Shown: one piece after another, positions 27,124-36,987 of the stretch
Layout of the letters: each line of letters opens with the position of its first letter
Position numbering within the stretch: the first letter of the stretch is position 1
Assembly: GCF_947492455.1 (NCBI RefSeq)
Contig: NZ_CANLNB010000005.1
Span: 142,848-206,847 of the forward strand
DNA from: an uncultured Aliiroseovarius sp.
GTDB taxonomy: Bacteria; Pseudomonadota; Alphaproteobacteria; Rhodobacterales; Rhodobacteraceae
Direction: 5' to 3'
DNA length: 64,000 bases
Made by a program: the position numbers and the translations under genes
Notes under the pieces: model-generated
The model's input: the letters and a program-made list of their open reading frames with translations, nothing else
Database searches by the model: none
Told to the model about the DNA's origin: nothing

Positions 27124-27393
27124 ATGGCCGGTGGATGGGCGCGCGATGGCGCGGTAAGCGAACAGATTGAAGCATCGGTCTCCGATGAATTGGCCCGCAT
27201 GAAGGCCAAGTCCCAGCCCGTGGGCGAAAGCTTTACCCATTGTGCAGAATGCGACGAGGAAATCCCTCAAGCTCGGCGTGAAGCTTTGCCCGGCGTGAAA
27301 CTGTGTATCGACTGTGTGCAGGAACGCGACGCGGCGTTCAAGAAACGACCGGGGATCAATCGGCGCGGGTCGAAAGACAGCCAGCTGAAATAG
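27124..27393 (+). CDS. DksA/TraR-family C4 zinc-finger protein
   Basis: 89 residues. A predicted helical N-terminal half is followed by a C4 zinc finger with Cys40, Cys43, Cys61 and Cys64 (HCAECDEEIP and LCIDCVQ), then a basic tail. It is much shorter than true DksA and matches the small TraR/DksA-like class that can bind the RNA polymerase secondary channel. Its target genes are unknown. Confidence 0.85.
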   Translation: MAGGWARDGAVSEQIEASVSDELARMKAKSQPVGESFTHCAECDEEIPQARREALPGVKLCIDCVQERDAAFKKRPGINRRGSKDSQLK

Positions 27394-27564
27394 GGGCGAA
27401 ACCCTCTTTTCCGCGTTTCAAACGGGTGCTAAAAGCCTTTCAGGACACGGCGATGGCGTCGCCGCGAGGGTACCCTCGGTTCCTTTTCCACGCTCCTGTA
27501 CGCCGGGACTTTCAATCGGGAGATTGAAGGCCCCGCCTTGCCTCCCACCAGATAGGAGGCATCC

Positions 27565-28686
27565 ATGGCCTGGTCGCCGGACAAAACTGAAGTCAAAAGC
27601 TGGAACGAATGGGACACGTTGCGCCATGTGATCGTGGGCCGTGCCGATGATTGCCATATTCCGCCGGAAGAGCCCGCACTGGATGCGAAAGTGCCCGAAG
27701 ACAGCGACATGCGCGGCCAGTGGGGCCGCCGCCCGCAGGAAACCATCGACCGCGCGAATGAACTGTTGGACAATTTCGCCGACCTGCTGCGCAAGCGTGG
27801 CGTGCGCGTGGACCGTCCTGTCTCAATCGATCATTCGCAGCCCGTGACCACGCCGGATTTCCACACCGACAGCCAGTTTGGCTGCATGCCGCCGCGTGAC
27901 GTGCTGCTGACCGTCGGGCACGAGATGCTGGAAGCGACCATGTCCTATCGTTGCCGCTGGTTCGAGTATCTGAACTATCGCCCGCTGCTGAAGCAATACT
28001 GGGAAGAAGACCCGAACTTCCGTCACGAAGCCGCGCCGAAGCCGCGCCTGACGGATGCGGACTATCACCCGGATTACCTGTCGGACAAAATCGGCGTCGA
28101 GAAGCGCCTGCAATGGGCTGCCGAGAAGTTCTTTGTCACCACCGAGGAGGAGCCCTTGTTCGACGCGGCTGACGTCCTGCGCTTCGGCAAGGATCTGGTC
28201 GTTCAGCACGGCTTCACCACCAACCTGAAGGGCATCGAGTGGCTGCGCCGCCACTTCCCCGATCACCGCGTGCACACGGTGAACTTCCCCGGCGATCCGT
28301 ACCCGATCCATATCGACGCGACCTTCACGCCGTTGCGCCCCGGCCTGATCCTGAACAACCCGCAGCGCCGCCTGCCGGAAGAGCAGCGCGGGATGTTTGA
28401 AAAGAACGGGTGGGAAATCGTGGACGCCGCCCAACCGGCCCACAACACGCCGCCGCCCTTGTGCTATTCCTCGACATGGCTGTCGATGAACGTCTTGGTG
28501 CTGGACCCGAAAACCGTTTGTGTCGAGAAGTCCGAGGTCTATCAGGCCGAGCAGATGGACAAGCTGGGTATGGAAGTGGTCGAGGTCGAGCTGCGCGACG
28601 CCTACGCGTTTGGCGGCGGCTTGCATTGCTGTACGGCGGATGTGTACCGCGATGGCGACTGCGAGGATTACTTTCCGAAGCAGTAA
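27565..28686 (+). CDS. GATM-like amidinotransferase (L-arginine:glycine amidinotransferase family)
   Basis: 373 residues with a GATAGGAGG ribosome binding site. The protein lines up by eye with vertebrate AGAT along its length: FDAADVLRFGKD (Asp203), PIHIDATF (His249), WLSMNVLVLD and GGGLHCCTADV, where Cys355 corresponds to the catalytic cysteine that receives the amidino group. It should transfer the amidino group of arginine to an amine; glycine giving guanidinoacetate is one possibility, but the acceptor cannot be read from sequence. Stands alone with its own terminator. Confidence 0.88.
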   Translation: MAWSPDKTEVKSWNEWDTLRHVIVGRADDCHIPPEEPALDAKVPEDSDMRGQWGRRPQETIDRANELLDNFADLLRKRGVRVDRPVSIDHSQPVTTPDFHTDSQFGCMPPRDVLLTVGHEMLEATMSYRCRWFEYLNYRPLLKQYWEEDPNFRHEAAPKPRLTDADYHPDYLSDKIGVEKRLQWAAEKFFVTTEEEPLFDAADVLRFGKDLVVQHGFTTNLKGIEWLRRHFPDHRVHTVNFPGDPYPIHIDATFTPLRPGLILNNPQRRLPEEQRGMFEKNGWEIVDAAQPAHNTPPPLCYSSTWLSMNVLVLDPKTVCVEKSEVYQAEQMDKLGMEVVEVELRDAYAFGGGLHCCTADVYRDGDCEDYFPKQ

Positions 28687-28707
28687 GTTCTTCGCTTTAG
28701 AAACAAG

Positions 28708-28733
28708 AAACCCGCGCTTTCCGGCGCGGGTTT
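28708..28733 (+). terminator. Terminator of the amidinotransferase gene
   Basis: Perfect arms AAACCCGCGC (28708-28717) and GCGCGGGTTT (28724-28733) around a 6-base loop, 21 bp after the stop codon. Only a short, interrupted T-tract follows. Confidence 0.8.
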
Positions 28734-28790
28734 AGTTATTTTGTGGGGGAGGGGCGCTGCCCCTCTTGGCCTTCGGCCAATTCACCCCGA

Positions 28791-28819
28791 GATACTTATG
28801 ACAAGAAAATGCGATGAGC
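28791..28819. repeat. Dispersed intergenic repeat, copy 1
   Basis: A 29-base unit containing TATGACAAGAAAATGCG differs at only two positions from the unit at 61565-61593. Both copies are preceded by a GC-rich, hairpin-prone stretch ending in CCCC or GGGG. Similar elements downstream of genes are common in Rhodobacteraceae as I remember them. Confidence 0.65.
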
Positions 28820-28836
28820 TTGCGAGCGCACCTGTT

Positions 28837-30663
28837 TCACTCCATCGCCTCAAGCTCATCAATGAAGCCTTCGATCATCGACAGACCCTTGGCCCAGAAG
28901 TTGGGATCCGAGGCGTCCAGCCCGAAGGGTGCTAGAAGCTCTTTGTGGTGTTTGGATCCGCCGGCTTTCAGCATCTCGAAATACTTCTCTTGGAAGTCCG
29001 CGTCGCCTTCTTCGTAGACGGCGTAAAGCGCGTTCACCAGACCGTCGCCGAACGCGTAGGCGTAGACATAGAAGGGCGAGTGGACGAAGTGGGGGATGTA
29101 GGACCAGAAGGTCTCGTATCCGGGCATGAAATCAAAGGCTTCGCCCAGGCTTTCGGCCTGCACGGACATCCAGATGGCGTTGATGTCATCGGGCGTCAAC
29201 TCGCCTTCGGCGCGGGCGGCGTGGAGTTTGCATTCGAAGTCGTAGAAGGCAATCTGGCGCACGACCGTGTTGATCATGTCTTCGACCTTGCCCGCCAGAA
29301 GAACTTTCTTCTCTTCTGCGGTTTTGGCCTCCGACAGCAGCTTGCGGAAGGTCAGCATCTCGCCAAATACGGATGCGGTTTCAGCCAGCGTCAGCGGTGT
29401 GGAGGACAGCATCTCGCCTTGGTCAGCGGCCAGCACTTGGTGGACGCCGTGGCCAAGTTCATGCGCCAAGGTCATCACGTCACGCGGTTTGCCCAGATAG
29501 TTCAGCATCACATAGGGATGCGCGTCGGTGACGGTCGGGTGGGCGAAGGCACCGGGGGCCTTGCCGGGTTTGACGCCCGCGTCGATCCAGCCATCGGTGA
29601 AGAAGGGTTTGGCGATCTCGGCCATGCGCGGATCAAACGCGGCATAGGCGTCCATCACGGTCTTTTCGGCCTCGGGCCAGCTGACCAGCGTGTCATCTTC
29701 CATCGGAAGCGGTGCGTTGCGGTCCCAGACCTGCATCCGGTCCAGCCCAAGCCATTTGCGCTTCAGCTCGTAATAGCGGTGCGAGAGGCGCGGATAAGCG
29801 TCGACCACAGCATTGCGTAGGGCTTCGACCACTTCGGGTTCCACGTGGTTGGACAGGTGGCGCCCGGTCTGCGGGGTGGGCATGTTGCGCCACTGATCCT
29901 CGATGGATTTTTCCTTGGCGAGCGTGTTGTGCACGCGCGAGAAAATCTTGATGTTTTCACCCAGTACCCGCGCGATCTCTTCCGAGGCGGCTTGGCGTGT
30001 GGCACGGTCCTGTTCGGTCAGCAGGTTGGCGGTCGCTTCCAGCCCGCGCTCTTCGCCGTTCACAGTGAACATCAGCCCGGCGACGGTTTCGTCAAACAGC
30101 GTATTCCACGCCGATGCCCCGACCGAGGATTTGTCATGCAGGAACTGCTCCAGCTCGTCCGACAGCTGATAGGGGCGCATGGCGCGCAGGCGGTCGAAGA
30201 CGGGTTTGTAGCGGGCCAGGTCGGCGTTGTCGGCGAACCAGCCGTTCAGCACGGTGTCATCAATCCGGTTCACTTCGAGCGAAAAGAAGACCAAGGGAGC
30301 GGTGAAGACGGTGATCTGTTCTTGGCAGTTTTGGAAGAACTGTGCGCGGTCCGCATCGGTGGTTTCCTGATAATAGCGCAGGCCCGCAAAGGACATGATG
30401 CGGCCGCCGATCATCTCGATCTTTTCATAGGCCAGCACGCAGTCGAGCATACCCGCAGCATCCAGCCCTGCCAGTTTCCCCTGATAGGTCTGGGCGAAGT
30501 CTGCACAGGCGTTCTCCAGCCAGCCCAGATCACGCTCAAGCTCGGGCGCGTCCTGTGACGGGTACAGATCCGACAGATCCCATTCCGGCAGATCTCCAAA
30601 CGGGTTGTCGCCCGTACCGGCAGTTGCATCGCGCAGAATTTGAGGGGGTAGGGTGGAAAGCAT
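28837..30663 (-). CDS. pepF: Oligoendopeptidase F (M3 family)
   Basis: 608 residues from ATG 30663, which has GGAGG 5 bp upstream; the longer in-frame extension is not coding. The zinc motif HELGH lies at 401-405, followed by the conserved downstream glutamate region (LTLAETASVFGEMLT). The N-terminal part is the helical M3B oligoendopeptidase F domain. It degrades short peptides in the cytoplasm. Monocistronic, divergent from the PBP gene at 30861. Confidence 0.94.
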   Translation of the reverse strand: MLSTLPPQILRDATAGTGDNPFGDLPEWDLSDLYPSQDAPELERDLGWLENACADFAQTYQGKLAGLDAAGMLDCVLAYEKIEMIGGRIMSFAGLRYYQETTDADRAQFFQNCQEQITVFTAPLVFFSLEVNRIDDTVLNGWFADNADLARYKPVFDRLRAMRPYQLSDELEQFLHDKSSVGASAWNTLFDETVAGLMFTVNGEERGLEATANLLTEQDRATRQAASEEIARVLGENIKIFSRVHNTLAKEKSIEDQWRNMPTPQTGRHLSNHVEPEVVEALRNAVVDAYPRLSHRYYELKRKWLGLDRMQVWDRNAPLPMEDDTLVSWPEAEKTVMDAYAAFDPRMAEIAKPFFTDGWIDAGVKPGKAPGAFAHPTVTDAHPYVMLNYLGKPRDVMTLAHELGHGVHQVLAADQGEMLSSTPLTLAETASVFGEMLTFRKLLSEAKTAEEKKVLLAGKVEDMINTVVRQIAFYDFECKLHAARAEGELTPDDINAIWMSVQAESLGEAFDFMPGYETFWSYIPHFVHSPFYVYAYAFGDGLVNALYAVYEEGDADFQEKYFEMLKAGGSKHHKELLAPFGLDASDPNFWAKGLSMIEGFIDELEAME

Positions 30664-30860
30664 GGGACCTCCGAAAATGTCGTTTCCCAAGACATAGGCG
30701 GTGGGGGGCGGGGTTGCAATCGGGCGCACGCAGGTTCTGGTCATGGGCGCAAAGCCTACGCGTAAGGGGCGGGAAATGGCCGATTTTCCCCCTTGGGGGG
30801 TTTTGACCCGGCCCGGTGGTCCCTTTATAGGAAAGGCAACCATCCTTAGGAGCGTGCGGC

Positions 30861-33395
30861 GTGATCAGATTCGTCCTTGGTATATTCGGTGCGATGTTTA
30901 CCGGCATCACCCTTGCGATCTTCATGGCCGCCTTGGTCGTGGGGGGCGTTTTCTGGATGTATTCCAGGGACTTGCCCAGCCACGAACAGCTGGCGAACTA
31001 TACGCCCGCGACGATCAGCCGGGTCTATTCCGGCGAAGGTCAATTGATGGACGAGTTCGCACAGGAGCGTCGCCTGTTTACGCCCGCGGACGAAATTCCC
31101 GACCTTGTGAAGCATGCTTTCATCTCGGCCGAGGATAAAAACTTCTATAACCACGCAGGCTTTGACCCCCGCGGGATCGCCGCTGCTGCGCTTGAAGCGG
31201 CGCGCGGTGGGGCGCTGCGCGGGGCGTCGACCATTCCGCAGCAGGTGGTGAAGAACTTCCTACTGTCCTCGGAACGATCCGCCGAGCGGAAGATTAAGGA
31301 GTTGATCCTGTCGGTGCGTTTGGAAAATACCCTGTCCAAGGATGACATTCTGGCGCTGTATCTGAACGAGATCTTCTTGGGCCAGAACTCCTACGGTGTA
31401 ACAGCGGCGGCGCAGACTTACTTCAACAAGACGCTCGACCAGTTGGAGCCGCACGAGGCTGCCTATTTGGCGACCCTGCCGAAGAAGCCCGCGAAACTGC
31501 ACCCAGTTCGCAACAAGGAAGCCGCTCTAGGGCGCCGCAACTATGTGCTGCGCGAGATGTATCAGAACGGTTATCTGGATCAGGCGATCTATGAGGCCGA
31601 GAAAGAGCTGCCCCTGCGCTCGGTCCAAAACGGCGATTTCGAGGGCTTCCGCACCGCACTGCCGGATCGTGACTATTTCACTGACGAAATTCGCCGCCAG
31701 TTGAGCCGCGATTTCGGCGAAGAAGAGTTCTTTACCGGTGGTCTGACCATTCGTGCGACTGAGAACCCCAAATTGCAAGATGTGGCCGCAGCCAGCCTGC
31801 GCCAAGGGCTTGAAGAATATGACCGGGGCCGGGGTGTCTGGCGTCCCACCGGCGTGACACTGCCCGAAGGCGCGCTGTCGGATGAGGCAAGCTGGCGTCA
31901 GGCGTTGGCTGACACCAAATTCCCGCGGGACATCGAGGGTTGGTATCCTGCCGTTGTGCTTGAGGTCGGTAACAATGACGCGCGCATTGGCATTGAAGGT
32001 GTCGAAGAGGATGATGACGGGCACTGGATCCCGGCCAAGGATGTGACATGGGCACGTCGCTTGGGCGAAGATGGAAGCCTCGGGCGCAAGGCCCGTGTGG
32101 CGGGCGATCTTCTGAAGGTCGGCGAGGTTGTGCATGTACGCCGCTTGGTCAAAGACGATGATGGCAGCTTTGTCCGCTGGACCCTGCGCCAGATCCCGGA
32201 AGTACAGGGCGGCTTTATGGCGATGGACGTCAACACCGGGCGTGTGATCGCGATGCAGGGTGGCTTTAGTTATCAGCATTCAGTCTATAACCGTGCCACA
32301 CAAGCGCAGCGCCAGCCGGGATCAAGCTTCAAACCCTTCGTCTACGCGGCCGCGTTGGACAGCGGATTTTCCCCGGCCACTATCGTGATTGACGCGCCAA
32401 TTGAGGTTGAGAGCGGCGGCAAAATCTGGCGCCCGAAGAATGCTTCGAACGAGTTTTACGGCCCGACGCCCTTGCGCACCGGGATCGAGCAATCGCGAAA
32501 CCTGATGACTGTGCGTCTGGCTCAGGAAATCGGCATGGACACGGTGGCAGGCTATGCCGAGCGATTTGGCGTCTATGACCAGATGAACCCGTTCCTCGCC
32601 AACTCGCTTGGGTCTGAGGAAACTACGCTGTTCAAGATGGTGGCGGCTTATGCGATGTTTGCCAATGGCGGCGAACGGGTTGAGCCTACGCTGGTCGACC
32701 GCGTGCAGGACCGCTGGGGGCGGACGATCTATCGCCACGACCGCCGCGACTGTGTGGATTGTGACGATCCGGTGCTGGCCGCCGGGGCCGAGCCGTGGAT
32801 CAAAAGCAACCGGGAACGCGTGATGGACGCGATCACGGCGTATCAGTTGACCTCGATGATGCGCGGTGTTGTGCAGCGCGGGACGGCCAGCCGGACTGTA
32901 AACCTGCCGGTGCCTGCTGCTGGCAAGACGGGCACGACCAACGATGCGCGTGATGTGTGGTTCGTAGGCTTTACGTCGAACATCGTGGCGGGCTGCTATA
33001 TTGGCTACGACCGTCCGCGCAGCATGCCCGGCGCTTCGGGTGGCGGCATGTGTGGCCCTGTCTTCAATCGTTTTATGGCGGAAGCGGTGAAAGAACTGGG
33101 CGGCGGTGAATTCGAGGTGCCGGAAGGCGGGCATTTCATCAAGATCGACCGCTTTTCGGGTGCGCGTCTTCCGGATGATGCCACCGGCGAGTATGTGGTG
33201 GCCGAGTATTTCCGCGATGGCGAAGAACCGCTGTTCGGTGTGATGTTCGATGGTGGCTTTGCCATGGGATCGAACCTGCCGTTGTTTGATCGTGACGGTG
33301 CAGGGGGCGAAGAAGTTCGGACTTCGACCGGGAAAACGGTCGTTGTGCCGGATAAAGCGGATTTCGGAACGCTGTCCTCGGGTGGTCTCTACTGA
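30861..33395 (+). CDS. mrcA: Class A penicillin-binding protein 1A
   Basis: 844 residues from GTG 30861 (AGGAG upstream). One N-terminal membrane anchor (about 5-34) is followed by the glycosyltransferase domain with catalytic Glu91 (EDKNFY), an OB-like inserted region (about 310-430) and the transpeptidase domain with SSFK (488-491), SRN and KTGT (689-692). It polymerises and cross-links peptidoglycan on the periplasmic face. The next gene downstream is rne, 576 bp away. Confidence 0.95.
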   Translation: MIRFVLGIFGAMFTGITLAIFMAALVVGGVFWMYSRDLPSHEQLANYTPATISRVYSGEGQLMDEFAQERRLFTPADEIPDLVKHAFISAEDKNFYNHAGFDPRGIAAAALEAARGGALRGASTIPQQVVKNFLLSSERSAERKIKELILSVRLENTLSKDDILALYLNEIFLGQNSYGVTAAAQTYFNKTLDQLEPHEAAYLATLPKKPAKLHPVRNKEAALGRRNYVLREMYQNGYLDQAIYEAEKELPLRSVQNGDFEGFRTALPDRDYFTDEIRRQLSRDFGEEEFFTGGLTIRATENPKLQDVAAASLRQGLEEYDRGRGVWRPTGVTLPEGALSDEASWRQALADTKFPRDIEGWYPAVVLEVGNNDARIGIEGVEEDDDGHWIPAKDVTWARRLGEDGSLGRKARVAGDLLKVGEVVHVRRLVKDDDGSFVRWTLRQIPEVQGGFMAMDVNTGRVIAMQGGFSYQHSVYNRATQAQRQPGSSFKPFVYAAALDSGFSPATIVIDAPIEVESGGKIWRPKNASNEFYGPTPLRTGIEQSRNLMTVRLAQEIGMDTVAGYAERFGVYDQMNPFLANSLGSEETTLFKMVAAYAMFANGGERVEPTLVDRVQDRWGRTIYRHDRRDCVDCDDPVLAAGAEPWIKSNRERVMDAITAYQLTSMMRGVVQRGTASRTVNLPVPAAGKTGTTNDARDVWFVGFTSNIVAGCYIGYDRPRSMPGASGGGMCGPVFNRFMAEAVKELGGGEFEVPEGGHFIKIDRFSGARLPDDATGEYVVAEYFRDGEEPLFGVMFDGGFAMGSNLPLFDRDGAGGEEVRTSTGKTVVVPDKADFGTLSSGGLY

Positions 33396-33971
33396 TAAGG
33401 CTTTGCAGCCATAGATTGAACGGTTTTGCCACGGTCCTGCCGGACCACTCTGAAAACTTATGCACAGAATCGCATTTTGCCCATTGTCTTTCCATGGGGT
33501 GAACACTTATGTTCTGAGAACGGTGGTGCGTTTTGAATAGCACCCCGCACAAGAGTTTCGCTGTCATGGCGACGGATGCCGGCCCAAAGACGCCGCAGAC
33601 CACATCATGACAGGCTAAGAGCGCTTCGGGACGCAGCCGCATGACGGACTGGCCGCCGAAGCCGGAAATTGATGACCCGGCAGCAGGTTCGTAAAAAACT
33701 TGCCCCGATGTCTGAAAATACGCCCGACTTTGCAAAGCGAAGGGGGCACATGAATGGGTTTCGCACGAACCGCCGGTGTAACCGGACAGGATAGGCGAGA
33801 CCGGAGAAGAAACGCGATGATGCGTGCGAGGATCGAGCAAGGACAGGCAATGGGGCGTATGCCCCTTCAGCTGTTGTCCCATCCCCCGCATCTGCTCGCC
33901 CTGACAAGTCACCCCTTTCCTGTTGCGCGTCCCCCGGGGCGGGCGCGGCGATCCGGGTGCAGAAAGACAAC
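33396..33971 (+). promoter_or_regulatory. Long leader / intergenic region upstream of rne
   Basis: 576 bp without a convincing gene between mrcA and rne. Several local inverted repeats are visible (for example GGTGCGTTTTGAATAGCACC at 33524-33543). Enterobacterial RNase E autoregulates through a long structured 5' leader, so an analogous leader is possible; I see no sequence similarity to that element and this remains inference. Confidence 0.4.
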
Positions 33972-36968
33972 ATGGCAAAGAAGATGCTTATCGACGCCAC
34001 CCACGCCGAGGAAACTCGGGTTGTGGTGGTCGACGGGAACAAGGTTGAAGAATTTGACTTTGAATCCGAAAACAAACGCCAGCTCGCTGGCAACATTTAT
34101 CTGGCAAAAGTAACACGGGTCGAACCGTCGCTTCAGGCGGCATTTGTCGACTATGGCGGAAACCGCCACGGGTTCCTGGCGTTTTCGGAAATCCACCCGG
34201 ATTACTATCAGATCCCGGTCGCCGACCGTGAAGCGCTGCTGGAAGAAGAGCGCGCCTATGCAGAAGCAATGGCCGCCGAGGACGACAAGCCCAAGACACG
34301 CCGCCGCCGCCGCTCGCGTTCGCGCTCGAAGGCGGAAGAGACCAAGTCGGATGATGCGGTCGCCACCAAAGAGATCGATCAGTCCGCCAGCGGGATGGAT
34401 GTGATTGATCTGGACGATGGCGGATCGGATGCCGAAGAAGGTCATTCGCCGATGGATCTGGTTGCGGAAACGCCGGTGGAAGAGCCGGTGGAAGACGCAG
34501 CCATGGAGGCAGCGGAAGATGCAGCAGAGGCAACCGCTGCTGAAGCTGAGGCTGCACCGGAAGCTGAAGCATCAGAAGATGACGTGGCCGAGGTCGCCGA
34601 CGCCGACGAGGCGCCTGCTGCGGATGCAGAAGCTAAGGACGCTGACGCGGGCGACGATGCTGACAAAGCTGGTGACGATGCCGGTGAAGACAGCGATGAC
34701 ACCGATAGCGACGACGAAGACGACGAAGACGAGCCGCTGGAAGCCTCCGAGAAGGACGACCAGATCGAGCGCGTGGCCGACGACGACTCGACCGAAGAAA
34801 TCCGTCCGCGCCGCAAGCCGCGCCCGAAGCGTTACAAGATCCAAGAAGTAATCAAGGTTCGCCAGATCCTTCTGGTTCAGGTCGTGAAAGAAGAGCGTGG
34901 CAACAAGGGCGCTGCCCTGACAACTTATCTGTCGCTGGCCGGTCGGTACTGCGTCCTGATGCCCAACACCGCACGCGGTGGCGGGATCAGCCGCAAGATC
35001 ACCAACGCTTCGGACCGCAAGAAGCTGAAAGAAATCGCTGCCGAGATCGACGTGCCGAAGGGTGCGGGCCTGATCGTTCGGACAGCGGGCGCCAAGCGCA
35101 CCAAGACCGAGATCAAGCGCGACTATGAATATCTTCAGCGCCTGTGGGAGCAGATCCGCGAACTGACGCTGGAATCGATCGCGCCCGCTAAGATTTACGA
35201 AGAAGGCAACCTGATCAAACGCACGATCCGCGATCTGTACTCGCGCGAGATCGACGAAGTGTTTGTGGAAGGCGAGGCTGGCTATCGCGTGGCCAAGGAC
35301 TTCATGAAAATGATCATGCCGTCCCACGCCAAGAATGTGAAACACTACCAAGATCCCATGCCGCTGTTCGCGCGCTATCAGGTGGAAAGCTACCTGTCGG
35401 GCATGTTCAATCCGACCGTTCAGTTGAAATCCGGTGGCTATATCGTGATCGGCGTGACGGAAGCGCTGGTCGCCATCGACGTGAACTCGGGCCGGGCCAC
35501 CAAAGAAGGCTCGATCGAGGAAACCGCGCTGAAGACCAACCTTGAGGCCGCGGAAGAAGTGGCGCGTCAGCTGCGTCTGCGCGACCTTGCGGGCCTTATC
35601 GTGATCGACTTCATCGACATGGACGAGCGTCGCAACAACACCGCCGTTGAAAAGCGGATGAAGGACAAGCTGAAGACCGACCGCGCGCGCATTCAGGTGG
35701 GCCGCATCTCGGGCTTTGGTCTGATGGAGATGAGCCGTCAGCGTCTGCGTCCCGGCATGATCGAGGCAACGACACAGCCCTGCAACCACTGCCACGGCAC
35801 CGGCCTGATTCGCTCGGACGACAACCTTGCCCTGAACATCCTGCGTCAGCTGGAAGAAGAGGGTGTGCGCCGTCGCTCGCGCGAGGTTCTGGTGAAGGCC
35901 CCGGTCGGCATCGTGAACTTCCTGATGAACAACAAGCGCGAGCATATCGCGCAGATCGAAGCGCGGTATGGCATGTCGGTGCGGATCGAAGCTGATCCGT
36001 TCCTGATCTCGCCGGATTACACGATCGAGAAGTTCAAAACCGCCACGCGCGTGGTGCCGGATGCGGCGCCCGTAGTGTCTGTCGATGCGTCCATCATGGC
36101 CGATATCGATGACGTCGAAGAGGCCGAGGTGATTTCGGAAGAAACCCCGGAAGCCGAAGGCGAGGACAAGCCCAAGAAGCGCCGTCGCCGCCGCCGTCGT
36201 CGTCGCGGTCGCGGTGGGGATGACCAGCAAGAGAACGGTCAGACCGAGAACGGCGAGGCCGAGCAGGCCGCGTCGGAAGGTGACTCAGGCGCCGAAGCTG
36301 CTTCGGACGCGGAAGAGGCGCCTAAGGAGTCCGCTGAAGAGGCGACCGAAGAAAAGCCCAAGCGCAAGCGCGCCACCCGGTCGCGCAAGAAGAAGACCGA
36401 CGAGGTTGCGGCGGATGCTGAAGGCACCGACGCCGTTGCCACCGAGACCGCAGAAGCCGAAGCCCCTGCTGAGGAAGAAAAGCCCAAGAAGCCCGCGCGC
36501 AAGCGTCGGACCTCGAAGGCGAAAGCCGAGGAAGAGGCGAAAGCGGCCGAGGCGGACACTTCCGAGGCGGCGGAAGAGGCCAAGCCGGAAGCTTCGGAAG
36601 AGGTTGCGGAAGAAAAGCCCAAGCGCAAGCGGGTGAGCCGTGCGAAGAAGCCGAAGGCAGAGGAGGCTCCAGTAGAAGCAGAGGCCGAAGCCAAGGCGGA
36701 AGACGCCCCCGCGGAGGAAGAGAAGCCCAAGAAGACCACGCGCAAACGTACAACGCGCAAGAAGGTCGAACCGGTTGCGGAAGAAGCTGCACCTGCACCT
36801 GCCGAGGCAGCTCCTGCAGAGCCAGCACCGGCCCCGGTTGAGGTGGCCGTTGCCGAAGCACCCGCTGTCGCAGCCGAACCCGCGCCGGAACCCACTCCGG
36901 TGGCCGAGGTTGCCTCGGACGAGCCGCCGAAGCCCAAGCGCAAAGGGTGGTGGTCGCTGAACCGCTGA
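33972..36968 (+). CDS. rne: Ribonuclease E
   Basis: 998 residues from ATG 33972. The S1 domain (from about 37) is split by an insert of nearly 190 residues, first Arg/Ser-rich and then strongly acidic, before it resumes at KRYKIQEVIKVRQILLVQ. The catalytic DNase I-like domain has DVNSGR (Asp503) and DFIDM; the zinc link is CNHC (Cys604, Cys607). The last 270 residues are unstructured alternating Glu/Ala and Lys/Arg blocks, the likely degradosome and RNA-binding scaffold. It initiates mRNA decay and rRNA/tRNA processing. Confidence 0.95.
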   Translation: MAKKMLIDATHAEETRVVVVDGNKVEEFDFESENKRQLAGNIYLAKVTRVEPSLQAAFVDYGGNRHGFLAFSEIHPDYYQIPVADREALLEEERAYAEAMAAEDDKPKTRRRRRSRSRSKAEETKSDDAVATKEIDQSASGMDVIDLDDGGSDAEEGHSPMDLVAETPVEEPVEDAAMEAAEDAAEATAAEAEAAPEAEASEDDVAEVADADEAPAADAEAKDADAGDDADKAGDDAGEDSDDTDSDDEDDEDEPLEASEKDDQIERVADDDSTEEIRPRRKPRPKRYKIQEVIKVRQILLVQVVKEERGNKGAALTTYLSLAGRYCVLMPNTARGGGISRKITNASDRKKLKEIAAEIDVPKGAGLIVRTAGAKRTKTEIKRDYEYLQRLWEQIRELTLESIAPAKIYEEGNLIKRTIRDLYSREIDEVFVEGEAGYRVAKDFMKMIMPSHAKNVKHYQDPMPLFARYQVESYLSGMFNPTVQLKSGGYIVIGVTEALVAIDVNSGRATKEGSIEETALKTNLEAAEEVARQLRLRDLAGLIVIDFIDMDERRNNTAVEKRMKDKLKTDRARIQVGRISGFGLMEMSRQRLRPGMIEATTQPCNHCHGTGLIRSDDNLALNILRQLEEEGVRRRSREVLVKAPVGIVNFLMNNKREHIAQIEARYGMSVRIEADPFLISPDYTIEKFKTATRVVPDAAPVVSVDASIMADIDDVEEAEVISEETPEAEGEDKPKKRRRRRRRRRGRGGDDQQENGQTENGEAEQAASEGDSGAEAASDAEEAPKESAEEATEEKPKRKRATRSRKKKTDEVAADAEGTDAVATETAEAEAPAEEEKPKKPARKRRTSKAKAEEEAKAAEADTSEAAEEAKPEASEEVAEEKPKRKRVSRAKKPKAEEAPVEAEAEAKAEDAPAEEEKPKKTTRKRTTRKKVEPVAEEAAPAPAEAAPAEPAPAPVEVAVAEAPAVAAEPAPEPTPVAEVASDEPPKPKRKGWWSLNR

Positions 36969-36987
36969 TCGGACGCACAGAACGAAG

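Noticed and set aside
34572..34816. Ser/Ala-rich minus-strand frame opposite the rne acidic insert as a separate gene
   Set aside because: Its composition is the direct complement of Glu/Asp/Ala codons, so it is an artefact.
34572..36230. A 552-codon minus-strand frame inside rne
   Set aside because: It is the antisense shadow of the Glu/Lys-rich rne coding sequence; no motif or start signals.
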